Assembly: GCF_019599405.1 (NCBI RefSeq)
Contig: NZ_RKLQ01000001.1
Span: 1,364,001-1,428,000 of the forward strand
DNA length: 64,000 nucleotides
Direction: 5' to 3'
DNA from: Haloarcula salinisoli
GTDB lineage: Archaea > Halobacteriota > Halobacteria > Halobacteriales > Haloarculaceae
The notes beneath the pieces are model-generated. The model saw only the letters and a list, made by a program, of their open reading frames with translations. It had not been told where the DNA came from and ran no database searches. The position numbers and the translations under genes are program-made. Below are positions 53,036-62,332 of the stretch, in pieces (positions within the stretch are counted from its first letter, which is position 1; each line of letters starts with the position of its first letter).

Positions 53036-53780
53036 ACTGACCGCATTTTATTTGCCGAGTCGTATATGAAATGACCCCCATACTGGTTGTATTTAAAATC
53101 GACTGACTGAAGGTAGCATACCCATATTTTCGCGGAACGTTCAGCGGTCGCCGATCAAACTTGTCCGGGCTGGTAGGGATTCGTAATTAGAATAAACCCG
53201 AGTTGGCGAGCGAATATACCCACTGTATTCGATCACTTCAAATAGCAACCAAAACATATGCAGTTATCAATCAACAAACGGGTCGAGAACCGTCGGTGGC
53301 CACGAACCGGTGCTCGTCGTCGGCACTGCGTGTGTGAGTGGCGGCGACACGCTTCGCGCGTTGGGCTGACCCCCGGTGCCGATATCCCGAAGGAGGCATC
53401 GGCCGTTGCTCGATCTCGATGTTGACAGGCAGAACGCCGAGTCCTGATTTCGAACTACCGTTCGGTCGCGACAGTACCGGGGTAATCGGTTCTACCCGGC
53501 ATAACTTTGGAGTGCTACTGTACGGACGAGCCCCGGGTGCTGTTCCCGGGTGACCACCCACTGTGAATCGGTCGGGCTATCGCCACGATAATCGCAGATA
53601 TAATTTATATTGATTTAAGTTGCCCGAGTATGAGAAGTGGCTCATGCACCGTGGAGGGTTCGGAGAGCGGACGCCGGCGTGGGGAGCTGAGTCCGCTCCG
53701 GCAACGGGTCCGTCGCGAACGCCGCGATGGAACGAGGGCCGAGATTGCGTCCGGTTGCGGGCTCTGAGGCGTTGGTACCA
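53036..53780. other. AT-richer gap after pilC
   Basis: No convincing gene is seen in 745 bp, in a place where related loci (from memory) carry small pilin-like genes. The base composition is locally richer in A+T, especially 53036-53270 and 53590-53620. A TATA-like stretch occurs at 53600-53619, and a 45-codon frame starts at 53630. Two TATA-like words (tatttaaaatc near 53090, ataatttatatt near 53600) may be promoters. Confidence 0.6.
53630..53767 (+). CDS. Possible leaderless 45-residue basic peptide
   Basis: An ATG at 53630 lies about 25 bp after the TATA-like taatttatat (53601-53610), the spacing of a leaderless start. The frame gives a 45-residue Arg-rich peptide with no hydrophobic helix and ends 13 bp before the next start. 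It may be a remnant of a lost gene, an upstream open frame, or chance. Confidence 0.25.
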   Translation: MRSGSCTVEGSESGRRRGELSPLRQRVRRERRDGTRAEIASGCGL

Positions 53781-56700
53781 ATGAACCCGGACTCCGGGCT
53801 ATCGATCGCGTCGGACGACAGCAGACAGATACCGTTCACGATTATCGGGATTCTGTTGCTGGTCTCGAGTACTACCCTCGTGTTCTATCTGGACACGCGA
53901 CCCGAATCGGGGTCAATCACCACCACCGTTAGCCCGATGGACCGCGCGTCGGCGTCGGCGAAGACGGCCGTGAGCGACGGTATCTCCGAAGGGCTACAGA
54001 AGACCGCAGCGGAGCCGCTGAACCGCACGGCAGACACACCCGTCGGGCGGGCAATCGACGAAGCAGACGTGCGTATCGAAGGCGAGGAATCCACGTACGA
54101 GACGTTCGGTCCATACGTCCGTCTCCGTATCTACCAGGAGACACAGCGGAATCTCGACAGGGGGAGCCAGCGGATAAACGAAAGCACTGTTACGCGCGCC
54201 TCGCTCCCGGCGCTCAGCAACGAGGAAGACGAGATAGCGGCGGCCATCAGCAAGGTCGACCTCGAGGTCGGCCGGTATCAGGACGACATGGAGAGTGGTG
54301 CTGTCAGAGCCACTGTCAGCGGCATCAACGTCAGCGTCGTCCGTAACGGAACGGTAGTCGATAACAAGACTGAGACAATCACCGTCACCACCGGCTCGGC
54401 GGTATTCGGACTCCACGAGCGGACAACGACCTACGAGAAGCGACTGAACACCGACTTCTTCGATACCAGTGTCGCCGACGCGGAGGGGTTCAGCCAGAAG
54501 TTCGCGAAGCGGCTGTATCCGCTCGTGTGGAGCAAGGCCTACACGGAGCGGATGCATCCGAACGCGCGCCCGAGCGAGCAGGCGACGGCAGAGACCAAGT
54601 TCGCGTTCCACAGCCTCGTCGAGAATCACGAAGCCGAAACAGTCGCCAACGCCGCCATCTTCTCGGTACAGCAGCGGGTCTTCGGTTCGAAAGACCCCCA
54701 GGCGGAGGCCGTGATGTCACCCGCGTGGGCCTGTGTGGGAGCACGGACGATCGAGACACTGGCGGATGCGGACGGGCGTGGCCAGGCTGGGGGCGGAACC
54801 CCGTCCGAACCCACGACCGAGCGGACCGCAGCGGCGACTGCGTCCGCGTCGACGACAGGGCCGTTCATGACCCGCGGCGGCGCCGGGTTCAACTACTCGT
54901 TCAGTGACGAGAACTTCTGTCAGACCTCGCGGTTCCCGTTCGGTGAGGTCAGTGGACCCGCCCCGAGCAATCTTCGGGACATCACGGACCAGATGCTCGG
55001 CGGCATCGACCGGCCGATAACGCGTCGGACGGCGGAGATTCCGATCGAACGCTTCGCCCAGCCGGCCTTCCAAGAGGTGGTCGGCGCGGACCAGCCCGGA
55101 TTCTCGGCAGACGACATCGAGGGCGCGGCTATCGAAGAGAACGCGACCGAAGCTGGGAACCACCCGGCGGTCGATAGTAACTACGCGAACGGCCCGAACC
55201 AGAACCCGTCCTACGGTTTCACCCCCACAGAGCTGGTCGATACCACCATCGATTCGACCTATCGGGTAGACGTCAGCGCCGGGCTGGAAAACACCAGTTC
55301 GAGCGGGAGTTTGCCCGATGCGGACGAACCAGACCGCCACTCGGGGTGGCGCTCAGTATCGACGGAGACGACACAGGACAGCGTGGATACGTCTGTCAAC
55401 TGGACCGAACTCCCGAACGGGGACAGCCAACAGCGTCTCCACGAGATAACGGTCAGCCTCGATATCGAATACACGGAGGTCGAAAAGTGGGTACGCACCG
55501 AAGATAACGTGAGACACACGGCTACGACAAACGCGAGTAGCTCGAAGCGCTACCAAACCACGATCGTGATCGAAGGGGGGTTCGCCCCCGGACACGATGT
55601 CGAGGATCGAGATATCGCCAACATGTACAGGGCCAACGGGGCGCCGGGGCCGACCGAGAATTTCAATCCCGGCCTCGACGCCTCGATATCGGAACTCCTC
55701 GACGGTGTCGAACCCGACACCCTCGAGAGCGATATCGAGAACGAGACGCTCAATGCGAGTGCGATCAGACAGCGCTCAGATTTCACTGACCAGATCGAAG
55801 ACAGTCTCGGCGACCCCTCGACGATCGGACCGGAGACGTTGCTGGCCGGGAACCGGAGCGCCCTCGAGAGCTGGATGGTGAGTCAACTCCAGACCAGCCA
55901 CGACGGCATCGTCGACGATGTGAACAATACGACGGTCACGCGCCGCCGAATCCTGACCGGTGAGGAGCCCCTCTCGGTGATGCGCTCGGATCTCGATGCC
56001 GTCGACGACGACTACGTCTATCCCAACAGCACGTTTCTGACGCCGGCACATTACGCCCGTGCCGAACTCGTCAACGACTACGTCGACAACACGAACGACT
56101 GGATGACCCGATACGTGGAGAAGCGAAACAGCGGTCGAGAGCAGATCAACCAACAGCTCGGGCCCGACGGGGAACGTATCAACGAAGGATTCAGCCAGGC
56201 GCTGTTCTTCGCACGCGAGGCGCTCTCTGTCTCGAGCATAACAGAGACCAGAGCGAAAGTCGAGGAGACGCCCTTGCTCGGCGAGATCAGCTATCGGGTC
56301 GACGGCTCGCCGACGTATCTCTCTAGCTCGCCGGTCACGCGGACCAGCACGCCCGACGCCCGTCCGGCGAGGGACGGCCCGGATACGCCGAACGCAAGCG
56401 AACACGCGGCACTCGCGGTCCGCAACGACGTGTGGCTCCCGGTTCCGGGGCTGCCGCTCGTTCCGTGGCCCGAGTTCTGGTTCGTCTCGGCAAACACCGT
56501 GACCCTCGATGTCGAAGGTGAGTACGCCCGCTTCGAAGTCACGGCAGACACGACCAAACGCGGGCGCACGTCGACGTACCGCCGGCAGGACGAGCCCGTC
56601 ACGATGGAGATAGCCCAGCAGGAACGCCGCGTCGGGACGGTCGACCCGGTCAACTTCACGAGCAGGACTGACATCGTCGTTGCCACCCCCGGGCCGGTGT

Positions 56701-56921
56701 GGTATCCCAATGGAAGCTACGGTCCGGGAGACCGAGTCGGGAACGGAACCGACCATCGACTCGTCGAGTGTACCGCTGCGTGGGGAGCGACCGGGCCGAG
56801 CTTTGACCTCTCCGCGGTCGACTACGACGACTGTCCGAACCTCCCCAGCGCCTCGAGTAACACGTATCGGTATCTCAACCGCACCGCGGACGGAGACATC
56901 ACCGTCGAGGAGACTGGGTAG
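53781..56921 (+). CDS. Large exoprotein with N-terminal membrane helix, DUF7286-like
   Basis: The 1046-aa protein has an N-terminal hydrophobic helix (about 17-36, FTIIGILLLVSSTTLVFYL) and a long acidic outer part with many N-x-S/T sequons. Recognisable family blocks include FGLHERTTTYEKRLN, RLYPLVWSKAYTE and VENHEAETVANAAIFSVQQRVFG. From memory it belongs to DUF7286, which accompanies archaeal pilB/pilC loci. A minor pilin-like tip or assembly component is plausible but unproved. It is separated from pilC by a gap and probably has its own promoter. Confidence 0.75.
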   Translation: MNPDSGLSIASDDSRQIPFTIIGILLLVSSTTLVFYLDTRPESGSITTTVSPMDRASASAKTAVSDGISEGLQKTAAEPLNRTADTPVGRAIDEADVRIEGEESTYETFGPYVRLRIYQETQRNLDRGSQRINESTVTRASLPALSNEEDEIAAAISKVDLEVGRYQDDMESGAVRATVSGINVSVVRNGTVVDNKTETITVTTGSAVFGLHERTTTYEKRLNTDFFDTSVADAEGFSQKFAKRLYPLVWSKAYTERMHPNARPSEQATAETKFAFHSLVENHEAETVANAAIFSVQQRVFGSKDPQAEAVMSPAWACVGARTIETLADADGRGQAGGGTPSEPTTERTAAATASASTTGPFMTRGGAGFNYSFSDENFCQTSRFPFGEVSGPAPSNLRDITDQMLGGIDRPITRRTAEIPIERFAQPAFQEVVGADQPGFSADDIEGAAIEENATEAGNHPAVDSNYANGPNQNPSYGFTPTELVDTTIDSTYRVDVSAGLENTSSSGSLPDADEPDRHSGWRSVSTETTQDSVDTSVNWTELPNGDSQQRLHEITVSLDIEYTEVEKWVRTEDNVRHTATTNASSSKRYQTTIVIEGGFAPGHDVEDRDIANMYRANGAPGPTENFNPGLDASISELLDGVEPDTLESDIENETLNASAIRQRSDFTDQIEDSLGDPSTIGPETLLAGNRSALESWMVSQLQTSHDGIVDDVNNTTVTRRRILTGEEPLSVMRSDLDAVDDDYVYPNSTFLTPAHYARAELVNDYVDNTNDWMTRYVEKRNSGREQINQQLGPDGERINEGFSQALFFAREALSVSSITETRAKVEETPLLGEISYRVDGSPTYLSSSPVTRTSTPDARPARDGPDTPNASEHAALAVRNDVWLPVPGLPLVPWPEFWFVSANTVTLDVEGEYARFEVTADTTKRGRTSTYRRQDEPVTMEIAQQERRVGTVDPVNFTSRTDIVVATPGPVWYPNGSYGPGDRVGNGTDHRLVECTAAWGATGPSFDLSAVDYDDCPNLPSASSNTYRYLNRTADGDITVEETG

Positions 56922-57029
56922 GACCGTCGGGCTGGCACGGTGGAACCGGGACTCTCCAAACCGAGTTACCGTCTGTCGGACTGTGAGTGTCACAGAAGCT
57001 ATCGCTACCAGCGGTATCTGACAGGACAG

Positions 57030-57866
57030 TCACAGGTTCCTGTTGTCGTCGACGGTGAACTCGGGGTCGCGGTCGGTCTGTGACGCCAGCTGCGTCGCGA
57101 GAAAGTCAGCGGTCGTCTCGGAGGTCGCCTCGTAGTGGGCTCCGTCGAACGGGAAACCGTGGCCGCCGGGAACCACGCGATGGTCGACGGTGGTCAGCGG
57201 GTCGAGCGCCTCGGCCAGTACCGCCGATTGCTGGGGCGAAACCACGTGGTCGTCTTCACCGTGGAGCAGAAGTGTCGGTGGCATCGACATGTCGGCCTGC
57301 TCGACCGGCGAGGCGAGGTCGTAGGCGGCGGGCAGGTCCTCGGGCGACCCGCCCAGATACGTCTGCCGGCGGTCGTCCAGTCCCATGCGGAAATCGTAGA
57401 TGCCCGCGTACCCGACCACCGCCGACAGCGCCGACGAGGAGCCGGGGTACATATCGGGCTCCAGCGCCGGGTCGTCGGCCGTCGCCGCCGCGAGCACCAC
57501 CAGATTCGCGCCGGCGGAGTGACCCACGGCTGCGATGCGCTGTGGGTCCACCTGCTCGCACTCGGTGCGACACCACTCGATAGCAGCCTTCACGTCGACC
57601 AGCGCCGCCGGGAACGTGTGCTCGGGCGCGAGTCGGTACTGTGGTTCGACGACGAGATACCCATCTGCGGCGAGGTCGATGGCATGGCGGGCGAACTCGC
57701 CCTTGTCGCCGACCGTGAAGCCGCCGCCTCGCACCAGCACGACAGCGGGTTTCGGCGCGCTGGTCGCCGTCGATTCGTACACGTCCAGCCGGAGGGTCTC
57801 ACCGTCGACCTCGTGGAACGGGACGTCACGCCTGACGGTGACCGTCGTCTCCTCGGGTGGGTTCAC
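57030..57866 (-). CDS. Alpha/beta hydrolase (carboxylesterase/HSL-like)
   Basis: The 278-aa protein (GTG at 57866; a TTG at 57923 would add 19 residues) has the nucleophile elbow GHSAGA, the acid and His in HGEDDHVVSP and PGGHGFPFDG, and RLAPEHTFPAALVDVKAAIEWCR typical of HSL/BD-FAE esterases. The oxyanion motif reads VRGGGF, with Arg in place of the usual His of HGGG. It should hydrolyse small esters. It is cytoplasmic. Confidence 0.85.
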   Translation of the reverse strand: MNPPEETTVTVRRDVPFHEVDGETLRLDVYESTATSAPKPAVVLVRGGGFTVGDKGEFARHAIDLAADGYLVVEPQYRLAPEHTFPAALVDVKAAIEWCRTECEQVDPQRIAAVGHSAGANLVVLAAATADDPALEPDMYPGSSSALSAVVGYAGIYDFRMGLDDRRQTYLGGSPEDLPAAYDLASPVEQADMSMPPTLLLHGEDDHVVSPQQSAVLAEALDPLTTVDHRVVPGGHGFPFDGAHYEATSETTADFLATQLASQTDRDPEFTVDDNRNL

Positions 57867-57950
57867 GGTAGAGAGTCCGGTGGGTCGAGAGAAAAAAGCG
57901 TCGGGGTCGCCAGCCGACAGCAACCGGAGGACCCACTGCGGTTTCAGGGG

Positions 57951-59681
57951 CTATGGATGCGCGAAGTACGCGACGGACTCCTCGTCGGGGTCGACGCGGT
58001 CGACGCGGGCGAAGCCGATTCGCTCGAACTGGAGCATAACGTCTGGCTCGTAGTCGAGATAGCCCGGCTCGGCGATGCCGGTCACGTCGCCGTCCATCGT
58101 CCGCAGTCGGAGTTCGGGGCCGTCGGCCGGCGCCCAGTGGACCACGTCGACGCCCTCCTCGCGGACCGCCGTGATGTCGTCGCCGACGTACTCGAAGGCG
58201 TCGCGAGTGTGTCGCACGCAGCCATAGCCCTTGAGCCAGACGCGGTCGCCGTGGTCGGGCAGGTCGTCGCCCTCGACGACGACCCCCGCCGTGACGGGAA
58301 TGTCCCGCCGGCCACGGTCCTCGAAGTCGGGGTGCAACGGCGGTTCACCGGCGTCGGGCCCGCCGACGACCTGGCGTTCGACGAGCCCGCCAGATTCCTC
58401 GTCGTCGCGGACGAAGAACGCACGGTCGGTGTCGTCGTCTATCAGCTCGCGGTTGTTGGCGTACACCGACGAGATAGCGAGGTCGACGTCGGAGGTCGAG
58501 GTGCCCAGTTCGACCATCGCGTCGACGAGCGCCTCACCCCGAATCCCCCGCCGTCGGAGGCTCGCCACGGTCGGCGCGCGCGGGTCGTCCCACCCGTCCA
58601 GTTCGCCCTCGGCGACGAGCTCGCCGATGGTCGAGGTCGACATCGACACGTCGTAGGCGTCGACCTGCACGTGGCCCCAGTGGACGACCTCGGGGTACTC
58701 CCAGCCGAAGTAGTCGTAGACGAAGCCCTGGCGTTTCGCGGAGTCCTGCAGGTCGATACCGCGGATGATGTGGGTGATACCGAGCAGGTGGTCGTCGACG
58801 CCGCTCTGGAAGTCCAGCATCGGCCAGCAGCGGTAGTCGGCCGCTTCCTCGCGCGGGTGGGGCGTGTCTATCATGCGGAACGCGACGAAGTCACGCAGCG
58901 CGGGGTTCTTGTGGGTGATGTCGGTCCGGACCCGCAGCACCATCTCGCCGCTCTCGTACTCGCCGTCGACCATCGCCTCGAACTCCTCGGCGACGGTCTC
59001 GGTGGCTTTCTCGCGGTGGGGACAGGCTTCGCCGCTGTTTTTCAGCTCGGAAAAGTCCCCCTGCGGACAGGAACAGGTGTAGGCCCCGCCCAGGTCGATG
59101 AGTTCGCGGGCGTGGTCGTAGTAGACGTCGACGCGGTCGCTCGCTCTGACCACATCGTCCGGCTCGAAGCCGAGATACTCGATGGCGTCGAGGATTGCGT
59201 CGTATGCGTCCAGGTCCGGGCGCTTGGTCTCCGGGTCGGTGTCGTCGAACCGGCAGACGAACTCGCCGTCGTATCGGTCCTTGTACGTGCCGATGACGGC
59301 GGCCATCCGCGCGTGACCGATGTGCCACGGGCCGTTGGGGTTGGGGGCGACCCGCATCCGCACCTCGCCGTCCTCGGCGTTTGGAAGGTCCGGTAGCGGG
59401 TGGTCGTCGCCCTCGTCCTCGCTCTCTATCTCCTCGAGTTTCTCCGGAGCGAGTTCGGCGATTCGCGCCCGGCGCTCCTCGCTATCCATCCCGTTGACCC
59501 GCTCGACCACGGGTGCGATGATACCGGGGATCTCGTCACCGTGCTCCCGGAACTCGGGGTTCTCGCCCATCAGCGGCCCCATGATAGCCCCGACCTGTGC
59601 CTCGCTGTCGTGTTTGACAGCGTTGAGGAGGGCGTTCGTCTCGGCGGCCTCCTCGATACGCTGGCGTACGGCGTCGTCCAT
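57951..59681 (-). CDS. gltX: Glutamyl-tRNA synthetase, archaeal type
   Basis: The 576-aa protein has a leading helical domain (about 1-105), the class I signature PNPNGPWHIGHARM with HIGH at 120-123, and the second signature in the form VSMSTS. A beta-barrel anticodon-binding domain (about 390-570) of the GlnRS-like archaeal/eukaryotic type follows. It charges tRNA-Glu, and also tRNA-Gln for the transamidation route. Both ends are complete. Confidence 0.96.
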   Translation of the reverse strand: MDDAVRQRIEEAAETNALLNAVKHDSEAQVGAIMGPLMGENPEFREHGDEIPGIIAPVVERVNGMDSEERRARIAELAPEKLEEIESEDEGDDHPLPDLPNAEDGEVRMRVAPNPNGPWHIGHARMAAVIGTYKDRYDGEFVCRFDDTDPETKRPDLDAYDAILDAIEYLGFEPDDVVRASDRVDVYYDHARELIDLGGAYTCSCPQGDFSELKNSGEACPHREKATETVAEEFEAMVDGEYESGEMVLRVRTDITHKNPALRDFVAFRMIDTPHPREEAADYRCWPMLDFQSGVDDHLLGITHIIRGIDLQDSAKRQGFVYDYFGWEYPEVVHWGHVQVDAYDVSMSTSTIGELVAEGELDGWDDPRAPTVASLRRRGIRGEALVDAMVELGTSTSDVDLAISSVYANNRELIDDDTDRAFFVRDDEESGGLVERQVVGGPDAGEPPLHPDFEDRGRRDIPVTAGVVVEGDDLPDHGDRVWLKGYGCVRHTRDAFEYVGDDITAVREEGVDVVHWAPADGPELRLRTMDGDVTGIAEPGYLDYEPDVMLQFERIGFARVDRVDPDEESVAYFAHP

Positions 59682-59725
59682 GGTCGAAGGGTCCGGCGGG
59701 AGGGCTAAAACGCCGTCGGACCACC

Positions 59726-59781
59726 TTTTTCACCCGGGGGTTCGCGCTCGCGGTGGCGAGCGCTCAACCCCGGGTGAAAAA
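59726..59781. repeat. Nested inverted repeat between get3 and gltX
   Basis: The arms tttttcacccgggg (59726-59739) and ccccgggtgaaaaa (59768-59781) pair perfectly and enclose gcgctcgc (59744-59751) with gcgagcgc (59756-59763). A separate hairpin, ctgaccgc/gcggtcag, follows at 59798-59826. On the minus strand the T-run would suit a get3 terminator. Confidence 0.85.
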
Positions 59782-59866
59782 CGTGGGCGAAAAAGTGCTG
59801 ACCGCTCGGCTTCGCCTCGCGGTCAGGGAAACGCCTCGCTACGCTCGGCGTATGCTACCGGTTTAT

Positions 59867-60796
59867 TCACCCACCAATGTGTTGCCCGACCCGCTCCAGC
59901 GCCGCCAGTCCGGTCACCTCGCCGGATTCGTCGGGGACGGTCCACACCGCCAGTTCAGGCAGTGACTCCCGTAACGCCGCCAGTGACTCCTCCTGGACGG
60001 CCTGCTTTCCCAGACAGCGCTCGCAGTCGCCGGGGTCCTCGATGACCTTGTTGACCACCAGCGTTCGTACCGGGACCTCGAACTCCCGCAGCTGGGCGAC
60101 CAGCCGTTCGCTCTCGCGGACGGCCATCGTCTCTGGGATGGTCACGACGCGGAACTCCGTTCGGGCGGGGTCTCGGAGCACTTCGCCGACCCGTTCCATC
60201 CGGTCGCGCATCTCGGTGAAGCTGTCGGCCTCCTCGCGGCGTTTGCGTCCCATCGGCCCGAACATCATCGTCCGCGCGGTGTCGACCTTCCGGCGGACCT
60301 GGTCGCGCAGGTCGAGGGCGGTCGCCAGCCCGCGGTCCATCATCTGTGGGAGGTCGAGCAAACGCAGCGTGTGGCCGGTCGGCGCGGTGTCGAAGACGAC
60401 ACGGTCGAACCGGTCGTCCTCGACGTAGGTCGCCAGCCCGTCGATGGCGGCGAGTTCGTCGCTACCCGGTAAGACGCCCGAGGTGAACAGCTCGGCGACC
60501 TGGTCCTCGTCTAGGTGGATCCCGGCGTCGTCGAACTCCTCGGCCAGTGTCTCGAAGATGGCCTCGTAGCGGTCGATACCCGCCTGCGGGTCGATTTCGA
60601 CGCCCCAGAGCCGCTCGCGTATCTCGACCGGTTCGGAACCGATGGACCGCTCGACCGCGTCGCCTAGCGAGTGGGCCGGGTCCGTCGAGACGACCAGTGT
60701 CTCGAACCCCTCGCGGGACAGTTCCAATCCGGTCGCCGCCGCCACGGTCGTCTTTCCGACCCCGCCTTTGCCGCCGTAGAGGACGAACTGGGTCAC
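59867..60796 (-). CDS. Get3/ArsA-family ATPase
   Basis: The 309-aa protein begins MTQFVLYGGKGGVGKTT (deviant Walker A at 9-17) and contains STDPAHSLGDA, DTAPTGHTLRLL and the CxxC-like DCERCLGKQ near residue 260. These are Get3/TRC40 rather than duplicated ArsA features. It is expected to chaperone tail-anchored membrane proteins. The start codon is GTG at 60796. Haloarchaea carry two or more such proteins, so the exact role of this one is open. Confidence 0.9.
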   Translation of the reverse strand: MTQFVLYGGKGGVGKTTVAAATGLELSREGFETLVVSTDPAHSLGDAVERSIGSEPVEIRERLWGVEIDPQAGIDRYEAIFETLAEEFDDAGIHLDEDQVAELFTSGVLPGSDELAAIDGLATYVEDDRFDRVVFDTAPTGHTLRLLDLPQMMDRGLATALDLRDQVRRKVDTARTMMFGPMGRKRREEADSFTEMRDRMERVGEVLRDPARTEFRVVTIPETMAVRESERLVAQLREFEVPVRTLVVNKVIEDPGDCERCLGKQAVQEESLAALRESLPELAVWTVPDESGEVTGLAALERVGQHIGG

Positions 60797-60905
60797 GGCT
60801 CCCCGTTAGTATCAGACAGACATAACTCTCCGGTGCCGGTGGGGCCGTTAGACGGTCTCTCATACCACCATACAGACTTTTGTACCGTCGGAAAAACTGC
60901 GAAAT

Positions 60906-61244
60906 ATGGTGCAAAACGCAGGTGTTCGGACGTACGGACTCGTGGCAGTCGCACTGATGGTCGGCCTCGCTGGGTGTGGCGGGATACTCGGCGGCGGCGG
61001 TGGCTGTGGCCCCGGCGAGACGGAGATAGCCGAGGCGAGCGGAGAGGTGTCGGTGACCGGCGAAGTCACCGAGACCGGCCAGGGGTCGTTCACCATCGAC
61101 GACGGCACCGATACGGCGTTCGTCCAGAGCACGGACGACGTCTCCGAGGGCGACTGTGTGACCGTCGAGGGTGTCGCGAGCGATACGAGTAGTATGCCCG
61201 GTGCGAACGTGACTATCGCGGCGGAGTCCATCTCGGTTAACTAG
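60906..61244 (+). CDS. Small lipoprotein with OB-like domain
   Basis: The 112-aa protein has a signal peptide ending in the lipobox LAGCGG, a glycine-rich linker with a second Cys (GGGGGCGPG), and a compact beta domain (SGEVSVTGEVTETGQGSFTIDDGTDTAFVQSTDDVSEGDCVTVEG) that looks like a small OB-fold. It should be lipid-anchored outside. No function is known. It stands alone, divergent from get3. Confidence 0.75.
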   Translation: MVQNAGVRTYGLVAVALMVGLAGCGGILGGGGGCGPGETEIAEASGEVSVTGEVTETGQGSFTIDDGTDTAFVQSTDDVSEGDCVTVEGVASDTSSMPGANVTIAAESISVN

Positions 61245-61289
61245 CGACCAGCCGCGAACTCGTCTGGCGGCGTATAAAACCGACGCCGC

Positions 61290-62330
61290 TCAGTACTCGC
61301 GTTCGACCAGGTAGTCCGCGATACCGGAGAGCAGGTCACGCGCCTCGTTGTCGGGGAGGACTTTGAGGTTCTCCTTGCCGCTGGTGACCAGTTCCTGGGC
61401 TCGAGAACGGGCGTACTCGATAGAGCCCGCCTCGTGGAGCGTCTCGACGGCCTCGTCGATTTCGGCTTCCGAGACGGCCTCGACGGAGTCGGTGTCGACC
61501 AGGTTCGCGACGTCGACGCCCTGTTGCTCGGCGTGCAGCGTCACGAGCGTCTGCTTGTTCTCGACGAGGTCCGACCCGCGCTGTTTGCCGAGCTTCTCGG
61601 ATGGCGTCGTCAGGTCGAGCAGGTCGTCCTGAATCTGGAACGCCCGCCCGACGTCGAGACCGTGGTTGTACAGCGCCTCGACGGTCTCCTCGTCGGCACC
61701 CAGCAGCGTCGCCGGGATGGCCGCCGCCGCGCCGTACAGCACGGCGGTCTTTAGTTCGACCATCTCCAGGTACTCGTCGGGCGTCACCGCGTCGCGGGCC
61801 TCGAACTCGATGTCGAGCGACTGGCCCTCACAGATACGCGTACAGGTCTCGGCCAGGCGCTTGTTCGCGGCGACGGTCCGGTCGTGGGCCGCGCCGGTCG
61901 AAAGCAGGAACTCGAAGGCCTTGGAGTACAGTGTGTCGCCGGCCAGGATAGCCGTCGAGAGGTCGTACTCCTTGTGGACGGCCGGGACCCCACGTCGGAG
62001 GTCGTCGTCGTCCATGATGTCGTCGTGGATGAGCGTGAAGGTCTGGATGACCTCGATGGCGATGGCCGCCGACAGCAGGTCGACCTCCCCGTCCTCGAGC
62101 GTGGGGAACGCACGGTAGTCGGCCCCTCGCGGTTCGACGGAAAGCAGCGACTCACCGACCAGGAGGAGGACGGTCGGCCGGAGCCGCTTGCCGCCGGCGT
62201 CGAGCAGGTATCGAGTCGCCTCGTAGAGCCCCTCCGGTCGGGTGACCGGCAGCGCCTCCGGGAGCGCCTCGTTGATCCGCTCGCGACGGGCGAGGATAGC
62301 TTGTTCGACCTGCTGGTGGCGTTCTGACAT
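61290..62330 (-). CDS. idsA: Geranylgeranyl diphosphate synthase (trans-prenyl transferase)
   Basis: The 346-aa protein has the first aspartate-rich motif DDIMD at 103-107 (in HDDIMDDDDLRRG), GGKRLRPTVLLL, and the second motif FQIQDDLLDLT near 227-237. It condenses isopentenyl diphosphate with allylic diphosphates to make the C20 (or C25) chain of archaeal lipids. It starts 2 bp after the RNase J stop, an arrangement common in haloarchaea (from memory, near the mevalonate-pathway kinases). Confidence 0.94.
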   Translation of the reverse strand: MSERHQQVEQAILARRERINEALPEALPVTRPEGLYEATRYLLDAGGKRLRPTVLLLVGESLLSVEPRGADYRAFPTLEDGEVDLLSAAIAIEVIQTFTLIHDDIMDDDDLRRGVPAVHKEYDLSTAILAGDTLYSKAFEFLLSTGAAHDRTVAANKRLAETCTRICEGQSLDIEFEARDAVTPDEYLEMVELKTAVLYGAAAAIPATLLGADEETVEALYNHGLDVGRAFQIQDDLLDLTTPSEKLGKQRGSDLVENKQTLVTLHAEQQGVDVANLVDTDSVEAVSEAEIDEAVETLHEAGSIEYARSRAQELVTSGKENLKVLPDNEARDLLSGIADYLVEREY

Positions 62331-62332
62331 GC

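Noticed and set aside
53271-53561. Minus-strand 96-codon frame after pilC
   Set aside because: The Arg/Ser/Pro-rich translation has no motif or promoter support, and the composition differs from the genome's acidic proteins.
57135-59396. Long open frame on the plus strand, 753 codons
   Set aside because: It is antisense to gltX and the alpha/beta hydrolase, both with full motifs. The Val/Asp/Arg-rich translation is a typical shadow.
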